Assembly (NCBI RefSeq): GCF_002288925.2
Contig: NW_022097996.1
Location: 13,016,139 to 13,080,138, forward strand
Reading direction: 5' to 3'
Source: Delphinapterus leucas
Lineage: Eukaryota > Chordata > Mammalia > Artiodactyla > Monodontidae
DNA length: 64,000 nt
In this document: positions 49,621 to 62,570 of the stretch, one piece after another
How positions within the stretch are numbered: position 1 is the stretch's first letter
How the letters are laid out: each line of letters starts with the position of its first letter
Translations under genes and position numbers: made by a program
Notes under the pieces: model-generated
The model's database searches: none
The model's input: the letters and a program-made list of their open reading frames with translations, nothing else
Told to the model about the DNA's origin: nothing

Positions 49621-49724
49621 TTTGAGGTATTTTTTTTACTGACAGAATGAATGCATGGAGGGGGGAAGGTGTAAACAGTATTTTTTTTTGATAACTATGT
49701 AACTTCATGAAATTAACATGCAGT

Positions 49725-50250
49725 ATGTGTTAGTTACCTAGTGCTGCATAACAAATAACTCCAAAGCTTAGTGGCTTAAAACAATCTCAATCACTTATTT
49801 CTTAGTTTCCACAGATCAGGAATTTGGGGGTGGCTTGGTTGGGATGTTCTGGCTCTGGGTCTCTAAAGGGGTTGCAGTCAGATGCTGTGTGAGGCTCCTG
49901 TTATCCAAAGGCTTGGTTAGGCCTTCAGAAACTACTTCAAGGTGGCTCACCCATTGGACTGGTAATTTCTTCTCCATGTGGGCCTTTTCATGGAGATGCT
50001 TGAGGATCCTTACAACATGGCAGCTGGCCTCCCCTGGAGCAAGGCATCCAAGAAAGCAAGGCAGACGTTGCAATGTCTCTGATGACCTAGTCTAGAAAGA
50101 CCCACACCATCAGTACCACTGTATTCTACTTGTCATAGAGACCAGTCTGTCTGATCCTTCGTGGGAGGGAACTACACAGGGACAGGAGCATCAACTATGA
50201 AGATCACTGGAGGCTACCGTAAGATCGTGGGCATGTGATTATTTCTTTTA
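49725..50250 (-). mobile_element. ERVL/MaLR-like LTR, minus strand (tentative)
   Basis: 'gttagttacctagtgctgca', 'taacaaataactccaaagct', 'gtggcttaaaacaatctc', 'gttctggctctgggtctc', 'catggcagctggcctcccc', then 'gggagggaactacacaggg'. The layout matches a reverse-oriented LTR; the exact family is uncertain. Confidence 0.55.
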
Positions 50251-52460
50251 TGAACAGCAATCATCCACTCAAAAGATTCTGAAACCATTTCAGCTTCAAA
50301 TGTTCTTCCCCATTGTTCTCATCTGTGTACTCTTTCTTACTTGATCATGTGTCCTAGTTTAAGTTTAAAAATATGTTTGTGAAAATTATAGACAGCCTGG
50401 CAATGAATATCTTAGTTAATGGATACCTTCGGTTTGTCCTTCTAATGAAGGATTTCTTTAGTAATTTCCCGAGTGGAATTATATGTTCAAAGGGTATTAT
50501 GTACATTTCAATAGTTCCTGATATGTATCCCCGCATTTTTTTTCTGTGAAGCTTCATAGTGTACTTCAAGGCCTTAGCTTTCCCGCATTAATTCATTTGA
50601 AATATGTATTATATTATTCTAGTTAACTGGGATAAATATAATGGCAGCTAATACATGACTTAAGGTAAGTTATGATAGAAAAATAAAAGTGTTTTCTGTT
50701 TTGTAAGATAGTCAAACCCATCCAAGTTGGCACCTTAGATTTTTTTGAATACCTTAGCTTCTAATACACACATGAGTTTAAACGGGACACGTCTAATAAA
50801 CAAAAGTTATATGGATTACAAGTAGTCTTAAATATGAAATGCCTTTATAAAAAAACTGAAATGCTGTACATGAGGCTCAGGTTTCTGGTAGCTATTAAAG
50901 ACATTTTTATTTGTGTATTGATGGCCATTAATCCCTTTGCTTTTAGCTAAGTGTCATTCTTTCAGTCTATAACTGCCCCACAACCGTATTAATTTCATGT
51001 GGAGTATAGACCATTTCCTGATATGACTGTTAAAAACAAAAACTAGCAGGATGCTTTGATGCAGCACAATGAATATTCCCTTTTTGCTCTATATCTAGTG
51101 CACTAGTAAAGACAGAAACCCTACATTAAAAACTCTAACTGCATCTTACCTAATCATGGCTTGAGAAGAAGGAATAATCTGTTCATTCTGACTTGTTGGT
51201 TTGTTTCAAGTCATTTATTCACTGGAGAATCTCACCTTTTTACTTCAGAGGTTAAAAAACACAGGAGAGAGATTGCCCCCCCCTCCTTTTTTTCTCCTCC
51301 CCACCTAGACACACACACACAAAAGAATATGTGTGAGAGAGAATCTCAACTGTAAGTCACAAATCATTCTCAGTTTAAGACAGAAAAATTGGTGTCAGAA
51401 GTGTGAAATCAGAGGGCGATTCTGAGATGACAGTAAAATGCACCACCTTCTCAGGACACAGACGCTCAGTGTTTGTCAGCTGGCCTCCAGGGTTGGCGGG
51501 GTTCTGAAGACCAAGAGCCCTGGCAACACTGCACTTGATGTCCTATGCCCACGGGAGGGACCTGAAAAGTGAACCAGGGCCACGTTGGTGACTTAGAGCA
51601 CCTGGTAAGGAAGGATATAGGAGCCAGAGACTCAGCTTGTTCTGTTTCCCTTCTGTCCTGCCCTCAATTCCTCCCAACCCCACCCGAATAGCAGAAACCA
51701 GGAAGTGTGACTTCTGAAAGTGTTTTAGCCACCGAGAGCTCTCCGAAGTCTCCAGAGGATGGGGAGTCAGCTGATTTCAGCTTCCACAGCATCCACGGGG
51801 CACTTCTGGGGGTGGGGGCACAGCTGGGGGGCACGGCCCTTCAACAAATGGCCCCTCCTCAGGCAAAGCCGTTTTTATTGGGCGGGGGGTGGATATTATT
51901 TGGACCCGGTATCCTCAGCTTGTTATTCTGAGAGGGGCAAGACAGGCATCTTGCTGTTGCACTCAGAAGCCTTGCAGCCCTGCACCCCTCCCCTGCCCAC
52001 CTGTAAAACAACACTGCTCAAACTCAGGGATAATTTAAACAAAATGAGTAGAAGAGTGTTTCCTTTAACCCACTGGCAAAACAATTTCCTGAGGAGATGG
52101 AGGTCTGTTTGTAGATTAAGGTATCTTTCTCATCGTCCCAGAACCGACCCCCTTGGCAGCAAGATGCGCTGACACTCCCACCCCTGCCCGCGGTGTGGTG
52201 GGAAGAAGAAAGGCCTCCAGGATCGGCCCCCATTTCTTCCTCCCCAGGGACTCCTGCCAGCCCAAGCTGGGGCCCCCTCTGTGGAGAGCTGGGGGTATTT
52301 CCAGACAGGACTGAGAACATCTGATGGTGTTTTAGGATTACACTGGAAATATGTAACATTAAAACATTTTTATGACAACAACAAACCTCCCTAGCCTGTG
52401 AGAATCTAATGAGCTGAGTTGAAGTGCTTTGAAAAATCAAAACGTTCTGCTATCACTTTT
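50251..52460. other. Long gene-free stretch
   Basis: About 2.2 kb with no recognised repeat or gene. A short AC run occurs near 51310. 51700-52330 is GC-richer, with overlapping frames on both strands that show no family resemblance. Confidence 0.5.
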
Positions 52461-52499
52461 TTCTTTCTTTCTTTCTTTTTTTTTTTTAACGGCATTGAT

Positions 52500-53420
52500 T
52501 TTCCTCGGGTTTCTGCACATTCAGTTCTGCCTTGGAGCCACCGCAGCCTCCTGACGCCGCTGGTCCAGTTTTTTCCCGGCTGGGCTAGAGGCGGGGGAGT
52601 TGTAGGGCAAAGGCCTGAAAAGCTGCTTCTACCGCCTTGTGACTAGGCGGAGCCCAAGGATGCTCTTTCTGCGTGAAACTTTGCCCTGCGGGCGGCCTGC
52701 ATCACCCTGCTGAACGCGATCTCTGCAAAAGTGCAAAAAGCCGGGGCGGCCAAGTCTTTCTCAGTTAAGACCCTCACCTCCACGCCACCCCTGTAAATAG
52801 TAAGGTTCGGAGACTTAAAATACTTTACAGCAGACTGCGTGACACATTTTTTTTTTTTTTTCAATCAGGAAGCCTAGTCTTTTGGGGATGGAGCGGGGAA
52901 AAGAAGGGGGGAGGCGCCCAGAATCCTCTTTTTTGCTAGATCTTTCCCCAGGTCGCCCCGCCCGGAGGACGCGGCAGAAAGGTCCGCTGCGGCACCGCGC
53001 CCACTGCGTCCCCGGGCGGGCGCCACCCGGAGCATCGCCAGAAACTCAGCGCGCGCCTCCGGGCTCCGGCCCCGGCAAGGAGGGGCGTGGGGCTGGGTGG
53101 AGGGTGGGCGGTTCTTTCGAGAAGCTTCTATCGCCGGTTCTTCTCTGCTAGCGGAAAGATCGTGGGAGGCGGGGGTCTCCGGAAGCCCAGGCGCGAACAA
53201 GGAAGGGGGCACTCGCGGTCCTTCTAAGCAGTGGCCCCTCCCCACTGAGGCCTGGCCTGGAGCTCAAGGCGTTCTGAAATCCGATTTTAAGGTAAAGAAG
53301 CCGGACGCTGAGGCGGTGGCCATGCTGCAGTAGGTGTGGAAGCTGGGGAGAGGGTACCACGCGGAAGGTACCGCAGCACAGGCGCGCATGGAGCCGCGTG
53401 GTCCAGACTCCTTAGTAGAG
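52500..53420. promoter_or_regulatory. Second orphan CpG-rich block downstream of NEFL
   Basis: GC-rich and CpG-rich, densest at 52950-53240 (e.g. 'cgccccgcccggaggacgcg'), about 9 kb past the NEFL stop and bounded by T-tracts at 52480 and 52848-52861. No transposon explains it. It could be a promoter for a non-coding transcript or an enhancer; nothing here identifies a product. Confidence 0.5.
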
Positions 53421-54052
53421 CGTGGACCAGCTGCGTTTGCAGCGCTTGGGTGCTTGTGAGAAAGACAGTCTTAGCCCCGCGCCAGGCCTGCTGAACTAGA
53501 ATCTACATTTTAACCAGATACTCAAGTGATTCAGGAGCGGGTGGTGAGAAGCTCTAGTAAGGAAAACAGTTTAGGTCTGCAGCTCACCCCCACCCCCTCC
53601 CCGCAGCTACATGCACGTGGGTGTGGAGAGGGGAGGCGGAGAAGGCAGTAGGTCACTGCTGCATAACAAAAGCAAGAAGAGGCTCAGTGTTCTTTCTTTG
53701 CTTGTAACAAGCGAAGTACTGGGCGAGGGCAAGAGATTCATCTCATGTCCTGTCCTTGTCTTCTAGACATCCACTCACTACCCCAGACAGACTTTAGGCA
53801 GACGAGCCAGTGCGGAATATTGAGGGCCAGCATGCACTACCCTCTGAAGGCCTGCTGAGTCAAGGCCTTCCTACCCTGACTGGTAGAGGCTGCCCAGGCC
53901 CCTGTGGAGGAGAGATGCGAACTCAGAGGGGAACCCAAGTAAAAGTTACCAGTAGAGTGTTCTCTTGCCCTCTCTCCAGAATTGGGGGGGTGGGGGACAG
54001 TGGTGGTTAGAAAATGCACAGGAAATTTCTCTTGTTAAAAACAAGACAACAG
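53421..54052. other. Gene-free DNA
   Basis: No gene or repeat family is assigned. Confidence 0.5.
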
Positions 54053-54260
54053 GGCTTCCCTGGTGGCACAGTGGTTGCGAATCCGCCTGCCAATGCAGGG
54101 GACACGGGTTTGAGCCCTGGTCTGGGAAGATCCCACATGCTGCGGAGCAACTAGGCCCGTGAGCCGTGGCCACTGAGCCTGCGTGTCCGGAGCCTGTGCT
54201 CCGCAACGGGAGAGGCCACAAGAGTGAGAGGCCCGCGTACCGCAAAAAAAAAAAAAAAAA
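54053..54260 (+). mobile_element. CHR-type SINE of mixed subfamily character
   Basis: The head and middle match the older form ('gcctgccaatgcagggg', 'gagcaactaggcccgtgag'), while the 3' half matches the younger form ('gtccggagcctgtgctccgc', 'gaggcccgcgtaccgc'). Poly(A) at 54244-54260. No clear TSD. Confidence 0.9.
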
Positions 54261-55189
54261 GCACAGTTTGAGAAACCACTTGAATTTTTCTTCTTTTTAA
54301 CTGATACTTGCCTTTGAAATAAACAAGCTGAATTTAACTGCCTAGTTTTCAATTCACTTAACTAAGTTGAGTAAATCAGAACTTACACACTGAGAATTCA
54401 CTTTGTGCTCTTTCCCCTAGAGAGGGGGAGCCGGCATTCCAGCCTGGAGAGCGAGGTGGTGATATCCATGCAATGCTGTCATCTTGGAAGGACGTAGCTG
54501 CCACTCTAGCAACATGGAGTCTGGAGCTCTGTCTGCTGTGAGAGTCCCTTTCTCCCAAGACATGTGGGACATGGAGTTGGGGCATGAGGCTCCCTGGACG
54601 ATGAAATAAGGTCCATGAAAGGACCATGAAATATAGCCAGCCATTTCCTTTTAGAGCAATCAAATAGATGATCACGATTCCTGAGGAATAAAAGCAGATC
54701 TTGTTTTGCCAGGAATTACTTGATCATGAAGAATCAGAATAACAAAATGGCTTTGAAAGACTTAACTAATCACTTGGAGATTGCACGCAGCCCAAGCATG
54801 TCATCATGTCCAAGGCCACATCACACCGTTAAAGCCAACACATTCATTTTACATCTACCCGCAGTCAGTCTTGTTTTCTCCTCTGTTCTCATCCTGCTAC
54901 CCATATGGGGACAGATTCCCCTTCTGTGCCTTTCATTCTTCACTGTTGAGATTTTCATTTCAATGATTGTAAAAAATTAGCATCAGTATCAAGTTTTGGT
55001 TTGATCATGTGTTTTACTTTCGAAAGCACTCACACCTTTTCTCCTAACACTGAGAGCTGGGACGACGTGTATTCCACACATTTTACAGGTAAAGTAAGAG
55101 CACAGGGTTTATAGCAATTGGTTTCCCATGAGCTGCCATCTGCATTTTAATGCCTCACAGCAGCCAACTTCCCATGACACAAACAATGT
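54261..55189. other. Gene-free DNA
   Basis: No gene; possible MIR scraps near 55020-55110. Confidence 0.45.
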
Positions 55190-55745
55190 CCCATTTCCCG
55201 TCCTCTTCCTTAACCCCCCTGCGCTTTTCTAAAGTCTTCCCCAGTCATTCCCACATCAATAGATGGAACCTCTATCCTTCGCATTTCCCAGGCCAAACAC
55301 CCTGGCATCGTCTTTGATTTCTCTTTTCTCCTACTCTCTCTAATTCTCCATCAGCAAATCACATTGAATTTACCTTCAAAATATGGTCAGTGGCCTGTTA
55401 CTTCTCACCATCACCATGCTACTTTTGGATTCTAGGTACCAAAATCTCTTGCCTAGATTATTTATTTTATTTCTTATTTTTGCGGTACGCGGGCCTCTCC
55501 CTGTTGTGGCCTCTCCCGTTGCAGAGCACAGGCTCCGGACGCGCAGGCTCAGCGGCCATGGCTCACGGGCCCAGCCGCTCCACGGTATGTGGGATCTTCC
55601 CGGACCGGGGCACGAACCCGTGTCCCCTGCATCGGCAGGCGGACTCTCAACAACTGCGCCACCAGGGAAGACCCTGAATTTTTTTTCTCAAACCCATCTT
55701 GCCTACATTGCGACCTTTGCTGCCTATATTTATTTTGCCTAATGC
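55190..55745 (+). repeat. L2 LINE, split by a SINE
   Basis: 'caccctggcatcgtctttga', 'tccatcagcaaatcacattg', 'aatttaccttcaaaatatgg', 'gttacttctcaccatcacc' follow L2 order. The copy resumes after the SINE at about 55680. Confidence 0.75.
55464..55674 (-). mobile_element. CHR-type SINE, minus strand
   Basis: T-rich end, 'gcggtacgcgggcctctcc', 'ggctcacgggcccagccg', and an end at 'gcgccaccagggaagaccc'. Among the best-preserved copies of its subfamily in the window. Confidence 0.92.
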
Positions 55746-57654
55746 CAATTTGTAAACGGAAACCAATCTCACCCCAGATTGCTTTACACTGACTCATAGT
55801 TAAGTGGGATGAATCGAATATCAACTCATTCACTCCTAGAGCTGATACGTCTCCTGCATAAACTGGATGCTCAGTAAACATCTGTTGATTGTACACTGGT
55901 GGCTTGGTCTTCAAGAAAGGGTCAAGTGTAACAATAAGTATCATAGTAAAGATTATTATTGTCAACCGAACATGTTTATTTTCGTAATCTGAATATTTTG
56001 GGGCTGTAGTGTTATGGTTTTGAGACTATTGAATTAACTGGAATAAATGGGTTACAGTGGCCATAGACGGGGGGAGGTGTTTGCGGAAGGATGGGGGCAT
56101 ATGATGAATACCAGGGGTCCATGAAATACCTTGTCATGATGATGAACTTAAAATGGGCAAACATTTATAACATATTGTTACTGAAAATGTGGGTTGCTGA
56201 ATGGTATTTTCAGAACGATCACAGCCATATCAAATTTGCGCATAGAAAAAGTTGGAAATACATTGAAATAAAACAGTTATCTAAGATGGCAGGAAGACGG
56301 GTGACTATTCTACAAGGACTATTTGTTACACTTAGAATTTAAAAATTAAAATATCTTTTCATTAAAAAATGTCCTGCATGGCTTCTCTCTCATGGAGATA
56401 AATCACTTCTCTGAGCTTCTGTTTTCTGCAAATTGCAGAGAAATCATAACATCTGTTCTACATTTTGTGAGGCTTAAGCAGGGTGATGTATCTGAAACTG
56501 CTTTCTAAACTGTAGAGAAATGTATGCATTTTAGGTGATTTAATCATTGGCCTTGCAGTAGGGATGCACGTGAACAGCTATCTTTGGTGTGGCTCTTCCC
56601 CAGAATACCTTCTGACCTTCTGTGTTTTTTGGGGGGCAGAAATACTCAGGCCTCATTTGCCTCTTGGGTGACCACACTACATGTGCTCATGTGAAAAAGG
56701 AAGGCCTGGAGTAAGAAAACACTATTGGTTTCAACAAGATTCTGGTTTTCCTGGAGTGGAAGTCCTGAAAGGATTCCTGCTTGAGCATCACTTTCAAGTA
56801 GGTAAAAAACTGAATTTTAAATCCGTTAACTAGGGACCTTCTGTGCCGACGATCCTGCTGTGTCCTGATTACTTACTGCATTTGCCTCCAGTTCCTACCA
56901 TTGTTCTAGTTCCAAAGCTGATCAGATGCCCTCACCTTGATTCATGTGGGGAATAGCCTGTGCCTACCCTGGGAGCCTCTGCTTGGCTGGTGGCATTCTG
57001 CCTCTTTTGGTCTGAGAATTGTCCAGAGAGTGAGACACAAACTACTTGAGGTGCGTTACCTTTGCCCTCTTTGCTGCACTGTCTCTTCCTTGTAGGGAGG
57101 GATGTGACCTTGGCAGAATGACATGACCTTCCCCTTGACCAGCAGTGCCTGCTGACGGGGCATACGCTGAGTAGTTCCAATGTCCGTTATTTGTCCTTCA
57201 TCAGCAAAGGACACCTGCTAATCCCTCATTCCTGAGTTAGGTGAGCCATTTCATAAAGAAGATTATCTACATGGAGAGCCTATGCATTCTCTTCGTCTGA
57301 GACTGGAAGTGGGGAAAAATCTGAATAGATGAATGATCCATTGATCCAGCAATGAATGATCTTGACAGTCGCACACAGGCACACATGTTCACAATCATGC
57401 AGCCTTTGGACAAGAAGGGAAGAGGAAGACAGGGGCATCAAATGGACGTGTATAAGAAGGAGAAGAGAAGTAGAATGCAGAAGGGAAGCTGGGACAGACA
57501 TTTTCACCTTCCTAGAAGTTTTGCTTTACAGACGGCTTGGTTCAAACCAACTTTTGGATCTTTCTGGTTTATTGATCCTGTTCTACTGACCATAGCTTCC
57601 TGATTGGTCAGAGTCATTGTTAACACAAGAGCTAAAATAAACGTCCCCTGACTA
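55746..57654. other. Gene-free DNA
   Basis: About 1.9 kb with no exon, RNA or clear transposon recognised. Confidence 0.5.
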
Positions 57655-57840
57655 ATGATAAGCAGCATTTATTGAGCTCTTATCATGGAGAATTTATACT
57701 GTCCTAAATACTTCGCAAGAATTATATTCCTCGATCCTCAAAATAACTGTCTTATTATTGGCCCCATTTTACAGATGAGAAAACTGATGTTCAGAAAAGT
57801 GAGTTGTCCAAGGTCACACAGTGAGTGTGCCATTCCTGCG
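57655..57840 (+). repeat. MIR SINE relic
   Basis: 'gcatttattgagctcttatc', 'attggccccattttacagat', 'gagaaaactgatgttcag', 'ccaaggtcacacagtgag'. Well preserved. Confidence 0.78.
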
Positions 57841-58244
57841 TCAGTTTGTTCTCAGGTCCATATATGTCCCCTCTATTCTGTATGGCAAGAAAGTACATGT
57901 CCCAGGCTCCCTTGATGACTAGATTCCAGGTAGCACTGGCCAGTAGGAGGTACTAGTGAAAAAGTGGAGCATGAGGGGAGGGGAGAATCAGAGAAGTTCT
58001 CCCTGCCATCCTGGCCCTGCAGGCGGCTGCATCTCCTTCTTGAATCTACCTTCCTTGGACTGCTCCTCCCTCCAGGGTCTCAGTTCTTACCAGGCTGCCT
58101 CTGCTGCCATGGTTCTAGCTCCTACTGAATGGCCCTGCTTTCTGGGCTCCTGTAACAATGTTTGCTTCTGGTGTCCCTCCAATCCCAGACGTGATAATGG
58201 CTTCTTTCTGTTGCTAATTTCTGGGTTGCCTCGGTGTCTCCACT
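57841..58244. other. Gene-free; unclassified repeat-like sequence
   Basis: 57900-58240 ('gtagcactggccagtaggag', 'aatggcttctttctgttgct') has the feel of an old interspersed repeat, but I could not assign it. Confidence 0.35.
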
Positions 58245-58975
58245 GTGGACCAAATTGTGTCACCTCCAAATTCTTATGTTGAAGCCCTAACCCCTCAATG
58301 TGATTGCATTTGGCGAGAGGGGTTTATGTAAGTAATTAAGACTGTAAGAGTGGGGCCCTGATCTGGTAGAATTAGAGTCCTTATAACACATATATATGGA
58401 ATAAAAAAAAATGGTTCTGAAGAACCTAGGGGCAGGACAGGAATAAAGACACAGACGTAGAGAATGGACTTGAGGACACGGGGAGGGGGAAGGGTAAGCT
58501 GGGACGAAGTGAGAGAGTGGCATGGACATAAACACTCTACCAAATGTAAAATAGATAGCTAGCGGGAAGCAGCTGCATAGCACAGGGAGATCAGCTCGGT
58601 GCTTTGTGACCACCTAGAAGGGTGAGAGGGAGGGAGATGCAAGAGGGAGGAGATATGGGAACATATGTATATGTATAGCTGATTCACTTTGTTTTAAAGG
58701 AGAAACTAACACACCACTGTAAAGCAATTATACCCCAATAAAGATGTTAGAAAAAAAAAAAAGAAGAGACTGGGAAGAGCTAGCTCTCTCTCCCTGCCAT
58801 GTAAGGACACAGTGAGGAAGTGTCTGTCTGTAAGGAAGCCAGCAAGGGAGCTCTTACCAGAACCTGAGCACGCTGGCACCCTGATCTTGGATTTCTAGCC
58901 TCTAGAACTGTGAGAAAATAAATTTCTGTTTCTGAAGCTGCCAGTCTATGCTATTTTGTTATATGTAATAAACAA
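58245..58975 (+). mobile_element. MaLR-type (MLT1-like) LTR, split by L1
   Basis: Left part: 'ccaaattcttatgttgaagc', 'aatgtgattgcatttggcg'. Right part: 'ctgccatgtaaggacacagt', 'ctggcaccctgatcttgg', 'tctagaactgtgagaaaat'. The L1 at 58386-58760 lies between. Confidence 0.85.
58386..58760 (+). mobile_element. L1 3' end nested in an LTR
   Basis: Starts 'tatatggaataaaaaaaaat', has 'aaatagatagctagcgggaa', 'gtgctttgtgaccacctaga', 'accccaataaagatg' and poly(A). Same L1 3' end as 18970-19214, and the reverse of 26011-26939. Confidence 0.9.
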
Positions 58976-60755
58976 GCCGACTAATATATCACATTTTGTC
59001 TCGTCAACTTTTCTTTCACTTTGTGGTGCCATTTCCTGCATTAAATTCCATTCTGTTTGAAACCCTTAGTATATTTTTGTGCTTTTGCTCTCCTGACCGG
59101 CCCCTGACTCACTCAGCTACAAGTTCAGAACTGAGATTCCAGCTAAGGTCCGAACAGACACCAAAAACTGTGTTCTCAAAAGTTGTGTTGTACTTCATAT
59201 ATTGTTTTGGTTGTCTGCAGAGATCTGGGGGGAAAGCCAAATAAATAACATGAAGCCAAGGTTCTGTGAGCCAGCGTCTCCAAAAACAATGGAAATGGGA
59301 AAAAGCTTCAAGTTTTTGGAGCCTAAATGTGACTTTTCAGACACTGCCTTTATAATTAAAAATGGAGGTTGGGGGGGGCGTGTTTGGAGGAGGAGCCCTC
59401 CAGTTAGTGGTCCTGCTCTAAAGTGGCAGCAAAAGGGGCAGGGATACTGTGCCAGTGGGATGTATTCCTCTCCGATTCGTGAAATGTACCGCACAACGGC
59501 ATGCCAAGTCCGGCACGGGATGGCGTGTTACCTTGGCAGTGAATTATGTATCTTTTTCCTTTTCTGATAACACATGGTATTTTGAACGTTAATGTGGGCA
59601 AGGTACAAGTTTTTAATGTTATCAACTATTCTCATTTTTGACAAGTCTTCCTCCTTTTCCTATTAAGAGTTTACTTTTTTCTACTAAATTGGAGGAGAAG
59701 ATAGATACTTTGGAAGCTCTTTCGCTTTTCCTCCATGGGCCTTGTATGTTGCCTCTCTTAACGAGGATATTAAGAGCCACGTTTCTTCCTGAGAACTGTA
59801 AACAAATCCCTCACTAAGAATATGAGCCGAAGCAGCTTGCTAATTGCTAATGAGAAAGTGATAACTTTAGAAACACTGGTGGCTCTTTCATGGGTGGCTG
59901 ATAAAGAGTAAAGATGGGCATCAGCTCTCCAAATGTCATGGACACATGATTTGCTTCTAGTTATAATGTTCATTCTAACAGGCCAAGGGAACGAACTCAG
60001 TGGGTGGACATGGTTAACTGCTTTCACAGGGGCATGGTGATTATTAAGCTGGGCAATAATGCCCAGCAAAGGAAATTTCATCTCAAGCTATGATAATAAC
60101 ATTATACTGGGTGGGATGTGGAAGTGATATGTCCAAAGCTGTTCAAATTTCTAACATGTTATGTTCAAGGCATGCTTTATTTAAAATGTACAAAACTAAC
60201 TGCTGACGCAGAGGAATAATTTCACTTGTATTTAATCACTTTAATCCAATTGAAATATTTTCCTTGTTGCTATCACTGAGGAACAAATTGTTGGTCAAAG
60301 ATGATAGGCAGATACAAGTTGCTGTACCCTGCAGAGCCAGTTCTATGCTGTAGGTGACTAACTCATAGAAGAAACATTCATTTTGTTTGTTCATTGCCTC
60401 CTTAAAAGTCTGAGAAATGGAAAAATAGATGAAGTGCCTCACGCATCAATAAAATATTAACGTATTTTATTTAGTGAATATGATTCCACAAAATAAAGTT
60501 ATGTAATCAGGCACAGACTAATGGAACCCAGATTATAACCCAAGGGAAGTGATGACGAATGTGATGTTCCTACCACTTACCAGTGAGTTTTCGGGTAACA
60601 CTCCCAGAGGTTAGTTAATTTCCCCATAAGCTAAACAATCGATAACAGGGACTGCTTTGGGCAGGCGAGTCCTCATAGGCAGAAGGCTTATTCCAGGGAT
60701 AAGTAAATACAGAATATGTAGTATTTGCTATCTTTTCTATAAAAGTATGAAGTGG
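58976..60755. other. Gene-free DNA
   Basis: No gene or clear repeat family. A frame at 59202-59567 has no family resemblance. Confidence 0.5.
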
Positions 60756-60925
60756 AAACAATGTGGGTCTGATAAGAGAAAGGCCTGAGTTCTAATCTTT
60801 ATGCCCAAACTTCTGCAAGAAATGGCAATAAAAATAATTCCTGCATATATGTTTGTTGTAAGGATTCAATGATTTATTATAGGCAAAGGGCCTGATATGT
60901 AATAAACTCAACAATTGTTATTACT
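60756..60925 (+). repeat. MIR SINE relic
   Basis: 'aaaggcctgagttctaatc', 'gtaaggattcaatgattta', 'gggcctgatatgtaataaac'. Confidence 0.5.
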
Positions 60926-61938
60926 GTGATGAGCTATTTGGATTTGGACACGGGCCTTCACCTCTCTAAATGTCTATGCTGGGGAAAAAGGAATAAGTGA
61001 TTCCTAAAACTTCTCAGAATTTGCACCAGTGGGTAAAATTGTAGGGGGTCAGATATTGGAACAGTGAAAAGAAGGCTTTGCCAACAGTCAAAGTTTCCTG
61101 ATAGATGCGTCAAAACAAAGTAACTTTCCTGTCACTGCAGATGTTCAGTTCTAGGATAGGCAACTACTTTTCAGGCATGAAAAAGGGGAGTTCAATCTCA
61201 GAAGCTAATGCAACCTTCAAGATTCTATGATTCTAAGTAACAAATATTAAGTAAAGTTTAAGTGTATCTAACACTTGTACCTCTTGAAGTTTTGCTATAG
61301 ATTGAATTTTGTGTGTATCTCTTATAGACACGATCATTTGATATACACTGCATTTAAATTAATACATTTTAAGATATTTATTTATAATTATTATTTAATA
61401 ATAATAATAATGGCAAGGAGAACTAATCATTCACTAGGCACCTAATATTTGCCAGACATTGTTATACCATCTTACATTTGTAATTTTATTTAGCCCATTC
61501 AGAAAGCCAGTCCAGAAAAAACTAGGCAGCCTTGATCAGAATGAAATCTGGAGAAAAGGGAGGGCTGCTGCCTCTTTTTCTTTGAATATTCACATATTTA
61601 CACGGATGTAACTTACTAACTCGTAAGTTTTTATTCTTCTAATTATTAGCACATGATATTTCAAGTGCAAAGTTTCATTTAGCTGAAATATTCTTTCTGG
61701 TTACAGGTAAATTTTGGATGTCTAAATTGAGAAATATTTAAAAGCATTGTCTTAGGATTCAAACCATTCTCGAGTTTTCCATGTTAAAATGGGAGGTGTA
61801 TGGGGTATTGTGACTTACACTGAGGTCCAAGCTTCCCAAGTCTAAGGGCAAAGAAACCTCTTCCTGGTATACTACTCTGTTTCCAACCTATCTGTGGTTT
61901 TCTGGCCGTGATTATAAATAATTAAAATTAGGAATATT
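60926..61938. other. Gene-free DNA with AAT repeat and MIR scrap
   Basis: An (AAT)n tract lies near 61397-61412. A MIR-like scrap lies at 61430-61510 ('ctaggcacctaatatttgcc'). The rest is unassigned. Confidence 0.45.
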
Positions 61939-62060
61939 CAGGGAGTTCCCTGGTGGTCCATTGGTGAGGACTCTGGGGCTTTCACTGCTGTGGCCTGGGT
62001 TCAGTCCTGGTCGGGGGAACTAAGATCCCACAAGTTGCGTGGCCAACAAAAAAAAACAAC
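61939..62060 (+). mobile_element. Short CHR-type SINE
   Basis: 'gggagttccctggtggtcca', B-box relic gggttcagtcctgg, 'aactaagatcccacaagttg' and an A-rich tail. A short TSD, gaatatt, lies at 61932-61938 and 62061-62067. Confidence 0.85.
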
Positions 62061-62067
62061 GAATATT

Positions 62068-62560
62068 TAGAAGCCCTAATGTGAACTGGTATTTCACTCT
62101 TCTCACTAAAATTCCTTTACGAGATGAGAAACAACTAGACTAAGAGGCTAATTTCATTTCTTTTAGCTGTCATGGCCTGCTCTCTTATGAATGTGAGAAT
62201 GCCAAAAGATAGCACCTAGGATATTTGCATTTGGCCTTTGACTTGTGATCCTATGATCTTAATTTAGAATCAGGAATCTCCTGTGTCTGCCTTCTGGAGA
62301 TAATATTGTCACTCAAGTTCTTGGACCCTAATTCTGTGCTCTTGTCCACTCGCCCCCCCCCAATCTCCCCACAACACACCCCCAAACCAGGCTATAGGCA
62401 TGGAGACCTGTGTAAGTTGTCTAACTTCCTATTTAGGTCTTTAGAACAATTACCCTACCCTTAAGCCCCCCAGAAAGGGCTTTTGATCAAGTCACCTGTT
62501 AATTTTTGAAAACTCTGCTTTCTCCTAAGACAAGAAAGCTAACTAGACATACAGAAATGA
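62068..62560. other. Gene-free DNA
   Basis: No gene or repeat family is recognised. A short C-rich run lies near 62350. Confidence 0.45.
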
Positions 62561-62570
62561 CTCAGTAACT

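Noticed and set aside
53946..54352. Frames such as RRCGAQAPDAQAQ/GPSRSAACGIFPDQG repeated at many places
   Set aside because: They are translations of CHR SINE copies in all frames, which explains their recurrence.
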